Source: Pascua guehoae (lineage: Eukaryota; Basidiomycota; Tremellomycetes; Trichosporonales; Trichosporonaceae). From it: a stretch of 64,000 bases of DNA. The stretch is taken from NCBI GenBank assembly GCA_001600415.1, contig BCJX01000004.1, positions 1,697,064 through 1,761,063 on the forward strand. Reading direction: 5' to 3'. Position numbers and translations under genes: made by a program. The notes under the pieces were generated by a model, which worked only from the letters and a program-made list of their open reading frames with translations, was not told where the DNA came from and made no database searches. Below, in pieces: positions 37,302 to 48,766 of the stretch. Numbering within the stretch: the stretch's first letter is position 1; the number at the start of each line of letters is the position of its first letter.

Positions 37302-38279
37302 AATATAGACTTCGGGATACAGTAGCCGGCGGGCGTGGCGACAAGGGACGGGGGCTCCATATTCTGGGACTGTACTCGGCTCCATATGATATTCTGGGGT
37401 CATACTCGGGCATCTGTAGAAGCAAAATGTACTGCGCATGTCTGGACCGGCCCACATCTTTACGCCTCCGCGCACGGGCAGGAACGAGCAGCTCGGACAC
37501 TCACACTCGGACACTGGTAGCCTGCCGCCGTCGTTTCACCAATCCGACGGCGGCCATTGCAAGGCAGGCGCCGCTCGAGCCCCGCGACCGGTCAGGTGAT
37601 GCAGGACGACGAGTATGGCGACAAGAAGGTGTCAATGGACAGACCCCATCGTGTCATGTGCCGCAAGCGGGGCCGATAGAGTGGTCGACCAGGCGCGCAT
37701 TTGTAATGTCCAGACTGTCGGATGTGCAGTGCTGAAACGGGGTGTCATGTGTTCGCAGCTCTGGAGTTATTTGTAGCTCTGGATGCGGAGAAGGGAGAGG
37801 GGAATGCGGGTTCGGGTGTGGGTCGGTGCGGCGGCGATAGCGACTGGTGCTAGCAGGTGACAGGCCGGTGAGGCGGAAACTGACGCAGACTGACGATAGA
37901 GGCCGTGGAATGGCGGTCATTGTCACACAGACGCGGGGGACAGTGGTGCGCAGCGGGCCAGCGGCCATACCGTGACCGAGACCGGTGACAGTCAAGACGG
38001 TGGGTAACTGCTTCAGGCAGGCTCCACAATCGTCTAGTCCTCGTTGTCGCCGCTCCGTTCATGTACGCCATGCAATGCTGCTCCAGACGTCCCTCTGCTC
38101 CTTGCCTCTGATGCCCTCTGCACTCTCCTGCCCCTCCTGGCGTGCTCCCCGGCCTGCTCCTCTGCCCACCGTGCTTGCTTCCCGCACGCATCCTCTGTCA
38201 AAACAGCTAGATCACTCATCCTGCGTCCAAAACAGCTAGATGAAGTCATACAGTGCATCCAAATGCGAGCTCGAAAGAA
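37302..38279. other. Convergent intergenic region, SET-MYND gene and RPS23
   Basis: 978 bp with no supportable gene. It includes a near-duplicate pair around CTCCATATTCTGGG (37356 and about 37380) that resembles a ~30-bp imperfect tandem repeat. Confidence 0.5.
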
Positions 38280-39560
38280 TTACGAGCGGGGCTTCTCCCT
38301 GGGTACTGTCAGCGACTGCATTCTCACATCCATGGATCCCAAGAGTAGACTCACTTCTTCTCCTTCCAGAGAGCGAGGAGACCGACACCAGAGACCTTGA
38401 CGACCTTGAAGCGGACACCGGGAATGTCACCCTTGGCCTTGCCTCGGCGACCGAAGCCCGAGATGAGGACCTCGTCGTTCTCGTCGGTGAAGTTGAGGCA
38501 ACCGTCGTTGGGGACGAAAGCGGTGACCTTCTTGCCGTTCTTGATGAGCTGGACACGGACGCACTTGCGAATAGCCGAGTTGGGCTGCTTGGCCTCAACA
38601 CCGACCTGGGGGGTCAGCTGATGCTCTCTCTCTCTCTCTCTCTCGCTCGCTCGCTCTCTGCGGCCAAAAAGTTCAGGTGGCTGAGGGTGATTCTTGTGCC
38701 TTGGCGGCCCAAAGCCTCGCAGCAGCAGGGAAACTGGGGTCGGAATGGTGGAATGTGTGCGACAAAGAGGGCATGGAGGGGAGATAGACGCCCGTCCCGC
38801 GGTGAGTGGCTTTGCCACAACGCCACAGCCCCAGCCCCATGGCGAATGCAAGACACGCGGGTGGAGCGGGCATCGGCCATATTCCCTCCTCGCAGTGCAC
38901 ATCCACAGCCTCTCCGCCTTCTCCTTACCCCCACGCCAAGTCTTCTCGCCCACCTCCCCTCGTCCCTTGCCACCCAGTGCCAGCCTGCTCGAGCTCGTCC
39001 CCCTTCCTCGGCGCCCGGTTGTCCACGTCTGCAGTTGGGGTGGCGCCTCACCTTCTCAAGAACAATGCCCTTGGCGTGGGACGAGCCACCGGTCGGCGAG
39101 GTCTTGTAGAACTTGCCGAGGGCGCGCTTGTTGTAGTCCTTGTCGGCCCAACGGTTCTCGCGACGCGAAGTGCGGAGCTTGCGGGCGGCCTGGATACCAC
39201 GGGGCTTGTTGGCTGTGAGGGGCAAGGGTGGCGGATGTCATCCAGCAAAAGTTGCGCGAACAAGTGCGAATCATCGAGAACGGAGCGGCGTGGGATGGGC
39301 GGGCGTTGGGAAGGGAGGGAGGCGAGGGGAGGGGAATGGAGGAGGGCGCGCACACGGGTCGAGGGCGTGTTCATGTCCAGGTCGGCAGAGATGGAGACAT
39401 ATCGGTGTCATAAACGAGAGCGGATCGCGACAACGACACAGCGGAGCGGCACGGGGACAACGGGGGCGGCGCGGGGAGAGAGTTCGGAGCGTATCGACAA
39501 GCATGGTTGGGGCGCGATCAGCATCATCCTCCTCGCTGTTGCAGGCGACTTACAACCCAT
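38280..39560 (-). CDS. RPS23: 40S ribosomal protein S23 (uS12)
   Basis: Core small-subunit protein at the decoding centre. Exons (minus): 39560-39554 (7 nt), 39212-39052, 38605-38355, 38298-38280 (19 nt); total 438 nt, 145 aa, identical in length to yeast Rps23. The 7-nt first exon ATGGGTT, followed by a GTAAGT donor, joins to give [16 protein letters not shown]. The central motif [20 protein letters not shown] holds the loop with the Pro that is hydroxylated in eukaryotes. The last splice completes KEKKEKPRS. Introns 1 and 2 are long (341 and 446 nt), as common for fungal ribosomal protein genes. Intron 2 carries a CT/GA microsatellite (38624-38655). Confidence 0.97.
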
Positions 39561-40980
39561 TTTGACTGATCTAGTGTTTGATGGTTAGACGACACCACGA
39601 CGAGCGCGCTCGAAATCGATGGCCATGCCGCGCAACCCGCACACACCCAGGCCTCCCAGTCCCCCCCCCTCCCCGTCCCACCAGCCAACCCAGGTCCCAC
39701 CACCCCACCCTGAAGTGCCACACAGGCATCAATTTCACAATTGCCGAAAATGCCGTAACCGTCGGAGATAGCGGGGTCATCTTAACGCCGGCAGTTTCGA
39801 AATTTGCCACTTTGATGTGGAGGTTGGTCATTTTCGCCTCGTTGTGCGCGTACACGCAGAGTGCACAGCGAAGTGCCTTTGTTTACTGCCAAAGCCATCA
39901 GCAATACACAATGAAGCCAGTATTGATGCCAAGTATACTCCTTCTGATATATGACAGTGTGATCGGGTGTCAATGTCTCTGAACGCTCTGATCCTTCTAC
40001 TCCAGACCTCCCATGTTGTTATGGCCATCAGCCAACGTGCCCAAGTCGGGCCTGGTCGGGAGTCGGGCACGGACGGCGGTTCCACCCACTCGTGTCCCCT
40101 AACACACTAGTGGGCATGATCACTACTTGTTTGGGTACGTGGTAGTTGCAAATCCAGGCTTGCGAGGTGACTGACCGAGGCACGTTTGTGGGGGTCCACG
40201 GAGCTCCAGGATGGAGACTTGAGGTAGACAGACAGGTAGATTGGTGACTGCTTGTCACGCCACTTGCCGTGTGCTGGCATCGACATATGTGCTAGCCCCA
40301 GTATTCTGGTGCACCCGTGACCAGTGGGGAGGGCTGGTGTATGGTGTATAAGTCACCCGGCACCCTCATTGCGACAGGCATAGCACTATTGGATTCCGTC
40401 CTCATGCTGACCAGATGACAGCCTGGCTGTCCTTCTCCTTCACCTCCCTCACAATGCGTTTGGGAGGCAGCGTGGGTAATGGGTCAGCCCAAGCACCCTC
40501 GCCTATTCACGCCAACTTTAGACGTCCAAGTATTGTTCTGGTCATGTTGAAAGGGGGACCACCGACACACTGGGTTAGCTTCCGTAGGAAACACCTTCCC
40601 TTCTCTCTAAGCGAGACACCCTCAGTGAGGCAGATGCGTTATGAGCTTCTCGACACCTATCAGTTATCTATGCACCTCCCTAACTGGCAGTTGCTTGCTT
40701 CCTACAGTCCTACATCTTGCTCTCTGTCGACCATGTTCCCAGCGTTCACCCAGGTCTGAATTTGTGCCACACTTCGACACCTTCCCCTGGATGAAGCCAT
40801 TCCTCGGCTTTCAACCGCAAAGTCACCGACCGATTACCGAAGGCTGATAGCGCCATTCGGCCTTCTCCGCCCGCAATGGTCCGTCGACAACCACAACAGG
40901 CCCCAGTGGAATGTCGTTCGTCATCATTCTCGATTAGCTTCTCACGCCAACCATCCAGCTCCATCCAGACTTGGAACACC
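39561..40980. other. Divergent intergenic region, RPS23 and GGT-like gene
   Basis: 1.4 kb. The left ~150 bp upstream of RPS23 includes a C-rich tract (39661-39680). The remainder contains only short frames. No known element was recognised. Confidence 0.45.
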
Positions 40981-43672
40981 ATGTCGCCTATCGATTTCTC
41001 AAAGCTGCACCCTTCATACGACCCGCACTTTGCCCGCTTTGCGTCGCGCCGGTCTACCGTCTTCTCCACCAAGGGGGCCGTGGCGACGTCGCAACCTTTG
41101 GGTACGTCACTGTGCGAGTATCCAGCTCAGGTGGTGGCGAGGATGGCCAGTAATCAAGGATATTCACACATTGATAACACGAAACTGACGACAAGCTGCG
41201 CAGGCCGGTCTTGAGATTCTGAACAAGGGCGGCAATGCTGGTGAGTCACTGCTTCCAGACAACTGGACGACGTCGCGGCAATGCTGACTTCTAGCCGACG
41301 CCGCCGTTGCGACAGCCGCAGCGCTCAACGTCACCGAACCGACGTGCACTGGTGCGTGTTGCTGCAGTATTTAGAGTAACGCTGACGTCTAGGCATTGGT
41401 GGTGGTGGGTGTCTGCCTCAACCTAACGTGTCGGCTTCACTGAACACTTGGGGTACCGTCGTCTTCGTACCCCGCCCCACCACTTTCCTCGCAATGAGAG
41501 GGTTATCATCAGATCACTGACAACAGACATCTTCTGCCTCTTCTACGACGCAGAGGGCAAGACTGTGCGCGGCATCAACGGCTCGGGTCGCGCGCCAAAG
41601 GCGCTCACCCTCGAACACCTACGCAAGCAGGGCGTGAAGGGGGAGACTGTACGTCACGTCTGCATAGTGGTCGCCTTCCATTGCTGACGGTTCAACCTTC
41701 CCTCCTTCCTTCCTTTCCCTTCCTCTTGCATTCCCCCATTCTTCATTCCTTCTCAATATTCCTCATTCCTCGCAATCTCCCACTCCTTCCTTGCCTTTGC
41801 TCCTACACGTCAACAGATCCCCCTCACAAACCTCAACTCTGTCACGGTACCCGGCGCTGCGGCAGGATGGTGCAAGACGATTGACGAGTTTGGCTCTGGC
41901 ACACTGACCATGGCGGACATTCTCGAGCCCGCCATCCGAATGGCGCGCGAGGGTGTGCCGGAGCACGAGCTCAACTGCTCAGCGTGGGCGGCTGCCGAGA
42001 CGCTGGTCCGGAATGCATCGCCTGCGTGGCGCGAGTGAGTCAGCTGGGAAGTTTGCTCCGTAGCTGACCTTGCTCAGGATGATGATGCCAGATGGGTCGG
42101 TACCGCAGGCCTCAAACATCATGACCCACCCCGAGCTCGCGGCGACATTTGAGGCGATTGCAGAGCATGGCGCACAGGGCTTCTACACTGGCCGAATCGC
42201 TGAGGGTGGGCAGGAATGTTGTGCAATCTGCTGACAGCAGCGATCGTAAAGCTCATCCAGTCGGGTGGCGGGGTCATGACCTTGGATGACCTGGCCGAGT
42301 GTGACGCAGAAGTCATCCAGCCGATCAAGTATGATTTCCGGCACAGCGATGCCGCACCCGGGCTCTCGCTCTGGGAGGTGGGTCTTGGGATTTGTACCGT
42401 ACATGAACTGTCTCCTGTTGACACCACAGTGCCCTCCAAATGGCCAAGGTTTGACTGCCCTCGTTGCCCTCGGCATCATCGAGGCGGTCGAGGACGTGCA
42501 CGGCATTGACGTCCTCGCTCTAGACCACAACAGTGCGCCGTACCTCCATGTCCTGATCGAGGCGCTCCGCCTCGCGTTTGCCGACAGTGGGTTTGCAGGC
42601 TCTGCGAGTCATCTAACCCGTCAGCAAAGTACTACGTGACCGACCCCGACTTTGAATACATTCCAGTCGACGAGCTCCTCAGCAAGGTGAGCTCGCATCA
42701 ACAGCTCTGTCTAGCTCACACCCAGGACTATCTTCGTAAGCGTGCTGCGCGCATTGATCTCAAAGGAGCCGGACACCCCGAGCACGGCGACCCTGTCAAC
42801 TCGAGTGACACAGTCTACCTCGCCACTGCGGACCAGTGGGGTAACTCGTGCTCGTTTATTGCGAGCAATTATGCTGGTGAGCACATGGCTCCAGGAGAAG
42901 GCTTCCCAGTTGACACCAGGCTTTGGCACGGGCGCCATCCCCACAGGCTGCGGGTTCACGCTCCAGAATCGCGGGTCGGGCTTTACGCTGCGCGAAGGCC
43001 ACCCCAACAATGTCGCCGGCGGCAAGCGCCCGTACCACACCATCATCCCAGCCATGGTGACGCGCCCCAGCGCTGGCGGCGGGGACGAGCTCGTCATGTC
43101 GTACGGCGTCATGGGCGGGTTCATGCAGCCGCAGGGCCATGTGCAGGTCCTCCTCAACGCCCTCCGCGGGTTCACGCCACAGAGCGCGCTCGACGCGCCG
43201 CGGTTCTGTATCTCCGCCGGCCTGCCCGTAGCTGGTAAACAGAATCAGGCGGGGAATCTCGATTCCGAGATTTGGTTCGAGGAGGGCATTGAACCAGAAG
43301 TTGTGGACGAGCTCAGGCGTGAGTACTGGACACGGAACATGAGTGGCTGGAACAGTGGAAGTATGCTGTGGGCATGAAGCACCAAAGTGGCGTATGGTGT
43401 GGTGCGACCATTCAACAATTGCCGCTCGCGCACAACACACAACGTTCTCTCCCCACGCGCGCTTGATCTCTCCTCCCCAAGACTGCGGCAACCGCATCCA
43501 TGTCGACTAACACACAGGCATGGGCCACACATGCGAAATCGCGACTGGGTACTCGCGCAAGATTGCCGGTCGGGGCCAAATCATCAGTGCCGTGCCCGAC
43601 CCGTCGGGGCGTACCGTGTGGGCTGCGGGAAGCGATCTGCGTGGTGACGGATGTGCCGTGGGGCAGATCTAG
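40981..43672 (+). CDS. Gamma-glutamyltransferase-like Ntn-hydrolase
   Basis: Thirteen exons: 40981-41101, 41196-41240, 41295-41351, 41393-41404, 41527-41648, 41817-42034, 42078-42205, 42241-42377, 42430-42586, 42625-42686, 42726-42876, 42920-43318, 43518-43672; total 1764 nt, 587 aa. It opens [17 protein letters not shown]. The 12-nt exon 4 completes CTGIGGDIFC. The predicted autocleavage nucleophile is the Thr in [11 protein letters not shown]. Then [17 protein letters not shown] and [13 protein letters not shown] follow. No signal peptide or membrane anchor is seen, and the family order resembles the cytosolic YwrD/acylase branch rather than secreted glutathione hydrolase. Substrate is uncertain. 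An in-frame ATG at 40876 would add 35 residues. Confidence 0.9.
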
Positions 43673-44400
43673 GATGGGGCGGGGCCGACGCGGCGCGGGC
43701 GGTGTGGGAAAGGGTCTCCGAAGCGAGAGGACATGGCGATAATGCAGCGGTCGCTTCGTAATCACAACGGGAAGAGTGCGGGGTGGTGATTTCTTGATTA
43801 TCTCCTACTGTAGGATCGCATGCGACTGTTAACACCCATGGGGAGGGCGCTGTAGGCCTTGTGGCCTCCCCACACCCTCTGGAAACCTGTTCATCTTGTG
43901 TGGTAAGCGTGACAGCCTTGTGGCCCCGACACGCGGCGCCCGCATGGCGCATGGTGCGCAGTCTGATAATACCTGTCTGCTCGCCATGTTACTCTCTATT
44001 TACTAGTTTCTGCAACATGTGGGCCTACTGTGTGCACCTCCCTGCACATGTGTCGTCTGTAAACTTGTGATTCTTCCCCAACTCTGTGTCACTCATTTTC
44101 TGCAGACCAGTGCCCTCTGACCCGGGTCACCCACAGACATGTGTGTCCTTCACCTACTTGTGGATGGTGTTTTAGGACAAAGCTTCCCGGCGCTCCACCT
44201 GGCAGTCTCCCCGAGTGGAGACGCCTCGCGCGGCCGCCTGCCTCAAGATTGTCGCCTAATCTCGTGCTTGTAGCTTTGATGCTTCGTATCCTCTCATGCA
44301 ACGTCTTCTACAATGACAGGTATCTCTGCGACGCTGCCTCCACTTCCTCCCTCCACCCCCTACCACACAAGGTTTGTCTCCACAAGTTGTCTCTGTCAAT

Positions 44401-44560
44401 GTGAGAGAAGAAGATGCATGAATAATCTAGAGAGGCACGAGTGTGATATACAACTAGGGAGGGGCGGTATGGACAGAAGGCCGACACTTTGGTCTCTATG
44501 TGGCCGATACGAGGGCGGCAGAAGTGCCACTTTGACTGTCCCGACGCCTATATATTTATA
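44401..44560 (+). repeat. Dispersed repeat, copy A
   Basis: Begins GAGAGAAGAAGATGCATGAA. Its core is ATACAACTAGGGAGG, then GGTATGGACAGAAGGCCGAC. It continues into GAGGGCGGCAGAAGTGCCAC and a TATATATTTATA box. Copies B and C share the core in the same orientation. Confidence 0.75.
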
Positions 44561-44895
44561 ATAAGCTAGGGTGACAGAACTGACGAAGGTCCCTGCTCGT
44601 CGAACTCGTACACCAGCAACGCAGCCCAAGACGACACTCATGAGGGCGGCTATCGGCGACATTTGCGTCGGCGTCGTCTTGGCCCCAGCCACCAAACATG
44701 ATCACCGCCAAGTCACAGAACAGCACCTCGTGCACTGTATCAGGCCACCTCTCTTGTACTCGTTCTTATACAGCCTTGCTAACTCGCTCAGTACTACGTC
44801 GATGCACCACCCACTCTTCCAGCTTCACGCTTCCGAGACAAAGAGAGCATCAAGCCTGGCCCATCGGAGGGGCCTCTTTCCCACGTAAATGGGCA

Positions 44896-44975
44896 TCTCT
44901 GTTCGTATATCGGTTTAGTATGCTCGCTTGTCACTGTGATCGCGGGAGAGCGGAGTTCGACTCTCCGACAGAGAG
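44896..44975 (+). tRNA. tRNA-Asp (GTC) with a 7-nt intron
   Basis: The acceptor stem TCTCTGT/ACAGAGA is fully paired. The D-stem is GTAT/GTAT with wobbles. The anticodon stem CTCGC pairs with GCGGG. The loop TTGTCA...C has anticodon GTC, and seven extra bases (44934-44940) sit right after position 37. The T-arm is CGGAG/CTCCG with loop TTCGACT. The discriminator is G. A T5 terminator lies at 44997-45001. Without the 7-nt insert the gene is 73 nt, standard for tRNA-Asp. Confidence 0.9.
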
Positions 44976-45395
44976 AATAGCTGGCGTCAGCATTCGTTTT
45001 TGTGTGGTTGCACGGTCGAGTGGAAGGGGTTTGCGGACGGGGATGTTGGGCGCGTCCGTTTCGCTTCTGTTTGTTGGGGGCTACTTGGTCGCCGCTCCAC
45101 GGCCACCGACGTCGGCGCCAAACGATGCGAGGTGGGTTGGGAGGATGGCTTTGGGGACAGAGCTGGTGACCTTGATGGTGTGCGTTGGGAGGTTCGAGGG
45201 GATAGTTTGTAGTGTGAGTGGCGTTGAGGATGGGGATGGCGACATTTGTGGCCGCGTGAGCCCCGACGTGGTCGTGTGTATTGTAAGATGGGCTTGCAGG
45301 TGGCGACAGCACGTTATGGAAACCAGGCGCAAGCGGTATGATGGATGGAAGAGAACACACAGCGGAACACACTCCAAGCCGCACATCGGCATGAC

Positions 45396-45443
45396 TGATA
45401 CAGGTGCGACCCGAAGGTATTGAGACTGCCACGTTGAGCTTGG
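45396..45443 (+). repeat. Inverted repeat, left arm (48 bp)
   Basis: Matches the reverse complement of 45641-45688 at 41 of 48 positions (counted by hand). The core is TATTGAGACTGCCA. The arms are separated by 197 bp. Confidence 0.8.
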
Positions 45444-45640
45444 TCCCGGGCGACATTGAGCATGGACACTCTCTACATCGATGGTACGGGGAGTGCATCA
45501 GGACAACATGTACCGTATCATACCGTGCTCAGTGCAATTGTACTCATCGTCAGATGTGCAAGTCACCATGGTGAGCCCTTCCTGCATTTTATGCTCCACA
45601 TTTTCCTGCATAAGGCCCTGCAATGGCGCCGTGCCCACCA

Positions 45641-45688
45641 CCAAGCTCAACATGGCAGTCTCAATATTTTCCGGTAGCACATGTACCA
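45641..45688 (-). repeat. Inverted repeat, right arm (48 bp)
   Basis: Reverse-complement partner of 45396-45443. A weaker relative of the same core lies near 47868-47890 (GGACTGCCACTTTGAGCATG), so the motif is dispersed in this region. Confidence 0.8.
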
Positions 45689-45809
45689 AAACCGAGCACT
45701 CTGTGGTTGGGGCTAGTAGGCACAGCTAAATAACAGAGACACCTGTCACGTGGGCACGACACGGTAATATTGGTCGGAGAGACTGTTGAAGATGTTGTAG
45801 GTGTTGAGA

Positions 45810-45903
45810 TGAGAGAAGAAGAGATACATGAACATTCTAGGGCGAGTTGTTATATACAACTAGGGAGCGGCGGTATGGACAGAAGGCCGACGCTTTGGTC
45901 TCG
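45810..45903 (+). repeat. Dispersed repeat, copy B
   Basis: Shares GAGAGAAGAAGAG, CATGAACATTCTAG, ATACAACTAGGGAGC and GGTATGGACAGAAGGCCGAC with copy A, in the same orientation. Similarity stops at the TTTGGTCTC block. Confidence 0.8.
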
Positions 45904-46509
45904 AGCAGGAGGACCACGCAGGGGCACCCTGTGAAGTTTTATTCACGGTCGTCGACACTCGTGACGGATGGGCCAGTGGTAATCTCCGCCAGTGTAGGCT
46001 GCCGATGCACTCGTTCATGGACAACCAGACTGTTCCACAAGGAATCGAACGTACTCTAATCAACGTTACAGATCACTACCTGAAGGATACCGGAGACGCT
46101 GTGAGTGTGGCCGAAGTGCCGCTTTTACAGTAGGGGCTCGAGCCTCGCACGCTCGCAAGCGCACTCACCATCCTACAGACGCTCGCCGTCGCGCGTATGC
46201 TCGAGCGCCCGCGCACCTGCGCCCTCTATATATACTCGCGCGCTCGCTTTCGTTCTACGCATCGCTCTATCACTGTCACTCATTGCAACAGTAGAAACTA
46301 GAGAATGGAGTAACATGAAGAACGGACATACCGAGTTTCCAACCTTAAGAGCCCGCCGTCGCGGGCGCCCACGCGTGGCACTGCCAAAGGCTGTCACTAT
46401 TACAGCAGAGACGACGGTCCCTGTGGCTGCAGGCTGCGGTCTTAAAGAGGACGAAAGTCGGTGAGGACGACATGTGGCGTGGTATCCTTCTCTAGGACCT
46501 TACCCGATC

Positions 46510-46680
46510 AGGAGTGAAAGAAGTGATGCTAAACTGTGCTAGTTGCGAGTCTTAAATACAACTAGAGAGTGATGATACGGACAGAACGCCGACGGTATAA
46601 TCGCCATGTGGCGGATGCGAGGGTGGCACTGGCAGGTGGTGCCACTTTAACACCGCCCATTTCATCTGTCATCCCCACGC
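46510..46680 (+). repeat. Dispersed repeat, copy C (more diverged)
   Basis: Contains ATACAACTAGAGAGTGATG and ATACGGACAGAACGCCGAC, then CCATGTGGCGGATGCGAGGG and TGCCACTTTAAC. These correspond to the downstream part of copy A. Confidence 0.65.
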
Positions 46681-46703
46681 CCCTTTACCTTGAACTGACA
46701 ATG

Positions 46704-46935
46704 CTACAGACGGCCACAACCCTCATTGGGCATCTCGCCCTCAAACTTGTCGCGCGCCTGCACGACCAAAGTGCCGATGAGGAAAGCAATCTTGCGCTGA
46801 ATCTGAAACACTGATTGCGAGTCGCCGAGACGGTTGAGCAGAACAGTGTATCCCCGCTCGCTATTTACCGAAAGATCGGCTCTCAGTGGCCAGTGCTTGA
46901 GCGATGACGAGAACGCGTACACAACCTTGCGCGCG
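46704..46935 (-). pseudogene. Fragment resembling Hsp70 nucleotide-exchange factor (Fes1/Sil1 armadillo repeat)
   Basis: The minus frame reads KVVYAFSSSLKHWPL, then RGYTVLLNRLGDSQSVF and RKIAFLIGTLVVQ. This is the pattern of armadillo repeats in Fes1/Sil1 proteins (KxxYALSxLLKH..., VRRKxAFLLxxL). It ends at a premature stop at 46704. The preceding codons run into tRNA-derived sequence, so no intact gene is present. It is interpreted as a truncated copy; family identity rests on motif resemblance only. Confidence 0.4.
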
Positions 46936-46976
46936 TGGGGGGGGGGGGGGACCCCACTAGGGGAAGATGATGTCGA

Positions 46977-47055
46977 GGATGAGCGGGATTCGAACAGTAC
47001 TGCAGGCCTGGTGTTCAATCCGCCACTCGCCCATCTTTTGCTTCTTGTTCTTGCT
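46977..47055 (+). repeat. Partial duplicate of the tRNA-Ala 3' half
   Basis: The stretch ATTCGAACAGTACTG, then GTTCAATCCGCCACTCG and CCATCTTTTGCTTC nearly matches 47237-47302, which covers the 3' half of the tRNA-Ala-like gene plus its 3' flank. The 5' half of a tRNA is absent here. Confidence 0.75.
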
Positions 47056-47195
47056 AACAGTTTGTTGGCAACTTGCCTCTCTGTCTTTGGCATGATGGCG
47101 CCCGGTGGCCGGAAGACGTACAGCTATGCACTCCACGTTGGCATCACCATACGATTGTGCTGCCGGCAGCCACAGTCGAGGACAAGGTATCGATC

Positions 47196-47282
47196 GGGCG
47201 TGTAGCTCAGTGGTAGAGCGTCCGTTTTGCATCGACATTCGAACATTACTGAAGGTCTGGCGTTCAATCCGCCACTCGTCCA
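47196..47282 (+). tRNA. tRNA-Ala (TGC)-like gene with 15-nt intron, possibly decayed
   Basis: The 5' half GGGCGTGTAGCTCAGTGG is a perfect eukaryotic tRNA-Ala box A region. Anticodon loop TTTGCA gives TGC. The intron is 47232-47246. The T-arm is TGGCG/CGCCA with loop TTCAATC. The acceptor stem GGGCGTG/CTCGTCC has one T-T mismatch and one G-T wobble. The anticodon stem TCCGT/ACTGA has one mismatch. TTTT at 47285-47288 could terminate transcription. The mismatches mean it may be a pseudo-tRNA. Confidence 0.6.
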
Positions 47283-48766
47283 TCTTTTGCTTCCTGTTCT
47301 CTAGCCGGGTCTACTATAGTGCGAGTTCAAGATATTGAGCATGCGCTGTACTAGGCCCGCCTTTCGTGTCACTTTTTTCTGGGTCAATGTGGTCAAGTGC
47401 GCTCTTTCAACTTACTTGTATCCAGTGCCATAGGACTGAGAAAAAACCCACAAGTGGCGCAGGGGTACTGAGCGGTGCCACCATTCATGCTTGGCGGCGG
47501 CTGCTGAGATGTGCATCTAAGTATGGTTGTTCAGTGCCACCCTGGGTAGCCTTCTTGTCGGTGGCTGTGCACGTGAGCTGGGGGCAGGGATTGTGTTGTC
47601 TCTTGTCATGAGAAAATCAGGAGAGGCACAGTGTGGCGGAGGATGTGGCGCCGGGAAGCCAATTTATTCGTTGGCTGTAGGGTCGCCAAAGGTTCACCAT
47701 GTCGTCAGGGAGGGAGCTTCCTGTTCATGCAGAGGGCAATGCCACTTGTAGGAGTGGGGAGAGATGTAATGTCATGGCGTGTTAGTAGTGGCGTATTGCG
47801 AGTGGGGACATGCACGGATAATTTCTATTGAGACGATTCAGGTGCGGTGGGAAGCGATTGGGAATGCCACTGGGACTGCCACTTTGAGCATGGGCGCATG
47901 TGGTGCACATGAGGTTGAGCACAGACGGCGTTCGATTCAATTCAATGCCACAATATTGTCGAGTGAGGGATGGAGCGATAGAGTGATGCATGTTGAATAC
48001 AGTCTACCGAGATGGCCTATATACTGCGTGCGAGCGCGCTAGCGCGCACAGCCCGTTCGAGCTCGGGCCAACCAACAAATATGTGGCCACATGACCCTCT
48101 TAGTCGCATCTTGTGCACGTTCTTTCCTAGCCTTCCAGCACGAGGCCTTGGAAACCCACCGTTCGTGGAACCGAGGCCAACTGTAGATGCCGCATTACGT
48201 CCTTGTCACGCAGTTGTGGGCAGCCACGCAAGTATTGAGAATCATGGTGTCCAGCTCCGAGCCGTGATTCTTGCGTGAGCTACAGCCGTCAGAGGAGAGA
48301 ACCACCAAGATTGCACATCTTCTGTGCCACATCCCTGTTCAAGTCACTGGACGCCTATCAAAGTTAAGAATGGCAATTCTCAGCACTTTCCGCAATTAAC
48401 TTGTACTATGGTTAATGTTAATTGGGCAGAGGCTAGCCATGACCGTGCTTGCACGACAGCTACAGCATGGGGGTTACCCCTTATCCAGTCGGGTAAGCTA
48501 TATGCAAGCAGCAAAACCTGTACATGATTTCACGAAATTTTCTTGTCGCTCATGTGGCGAACTAGGCAATGTGCACCCTTTATCTTCTGTCCATGGGCCA
48601 TGAAAACCTTTGGATTTCTGCGTCCTCACGATAATGCATCCCATGGTCTTCTCCAACTTCCATCTTCTAGACGGCTCCAATTAGCATCTACTGTACTGGA
48701 AAACTGGTGGATAAGGTCGGTTGGATCCCTCTGGTTCCTCCCCCCGCCACTGTCCAAACTCATCAT

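Noticed and set aside
46977..47035. Reverse-strand tRNA reading over the duplicated tRNA fragment
   Set aside because: Contains a box-B-like GTTCGAATCC, but no acceptor or T-stem pairing could be formed.
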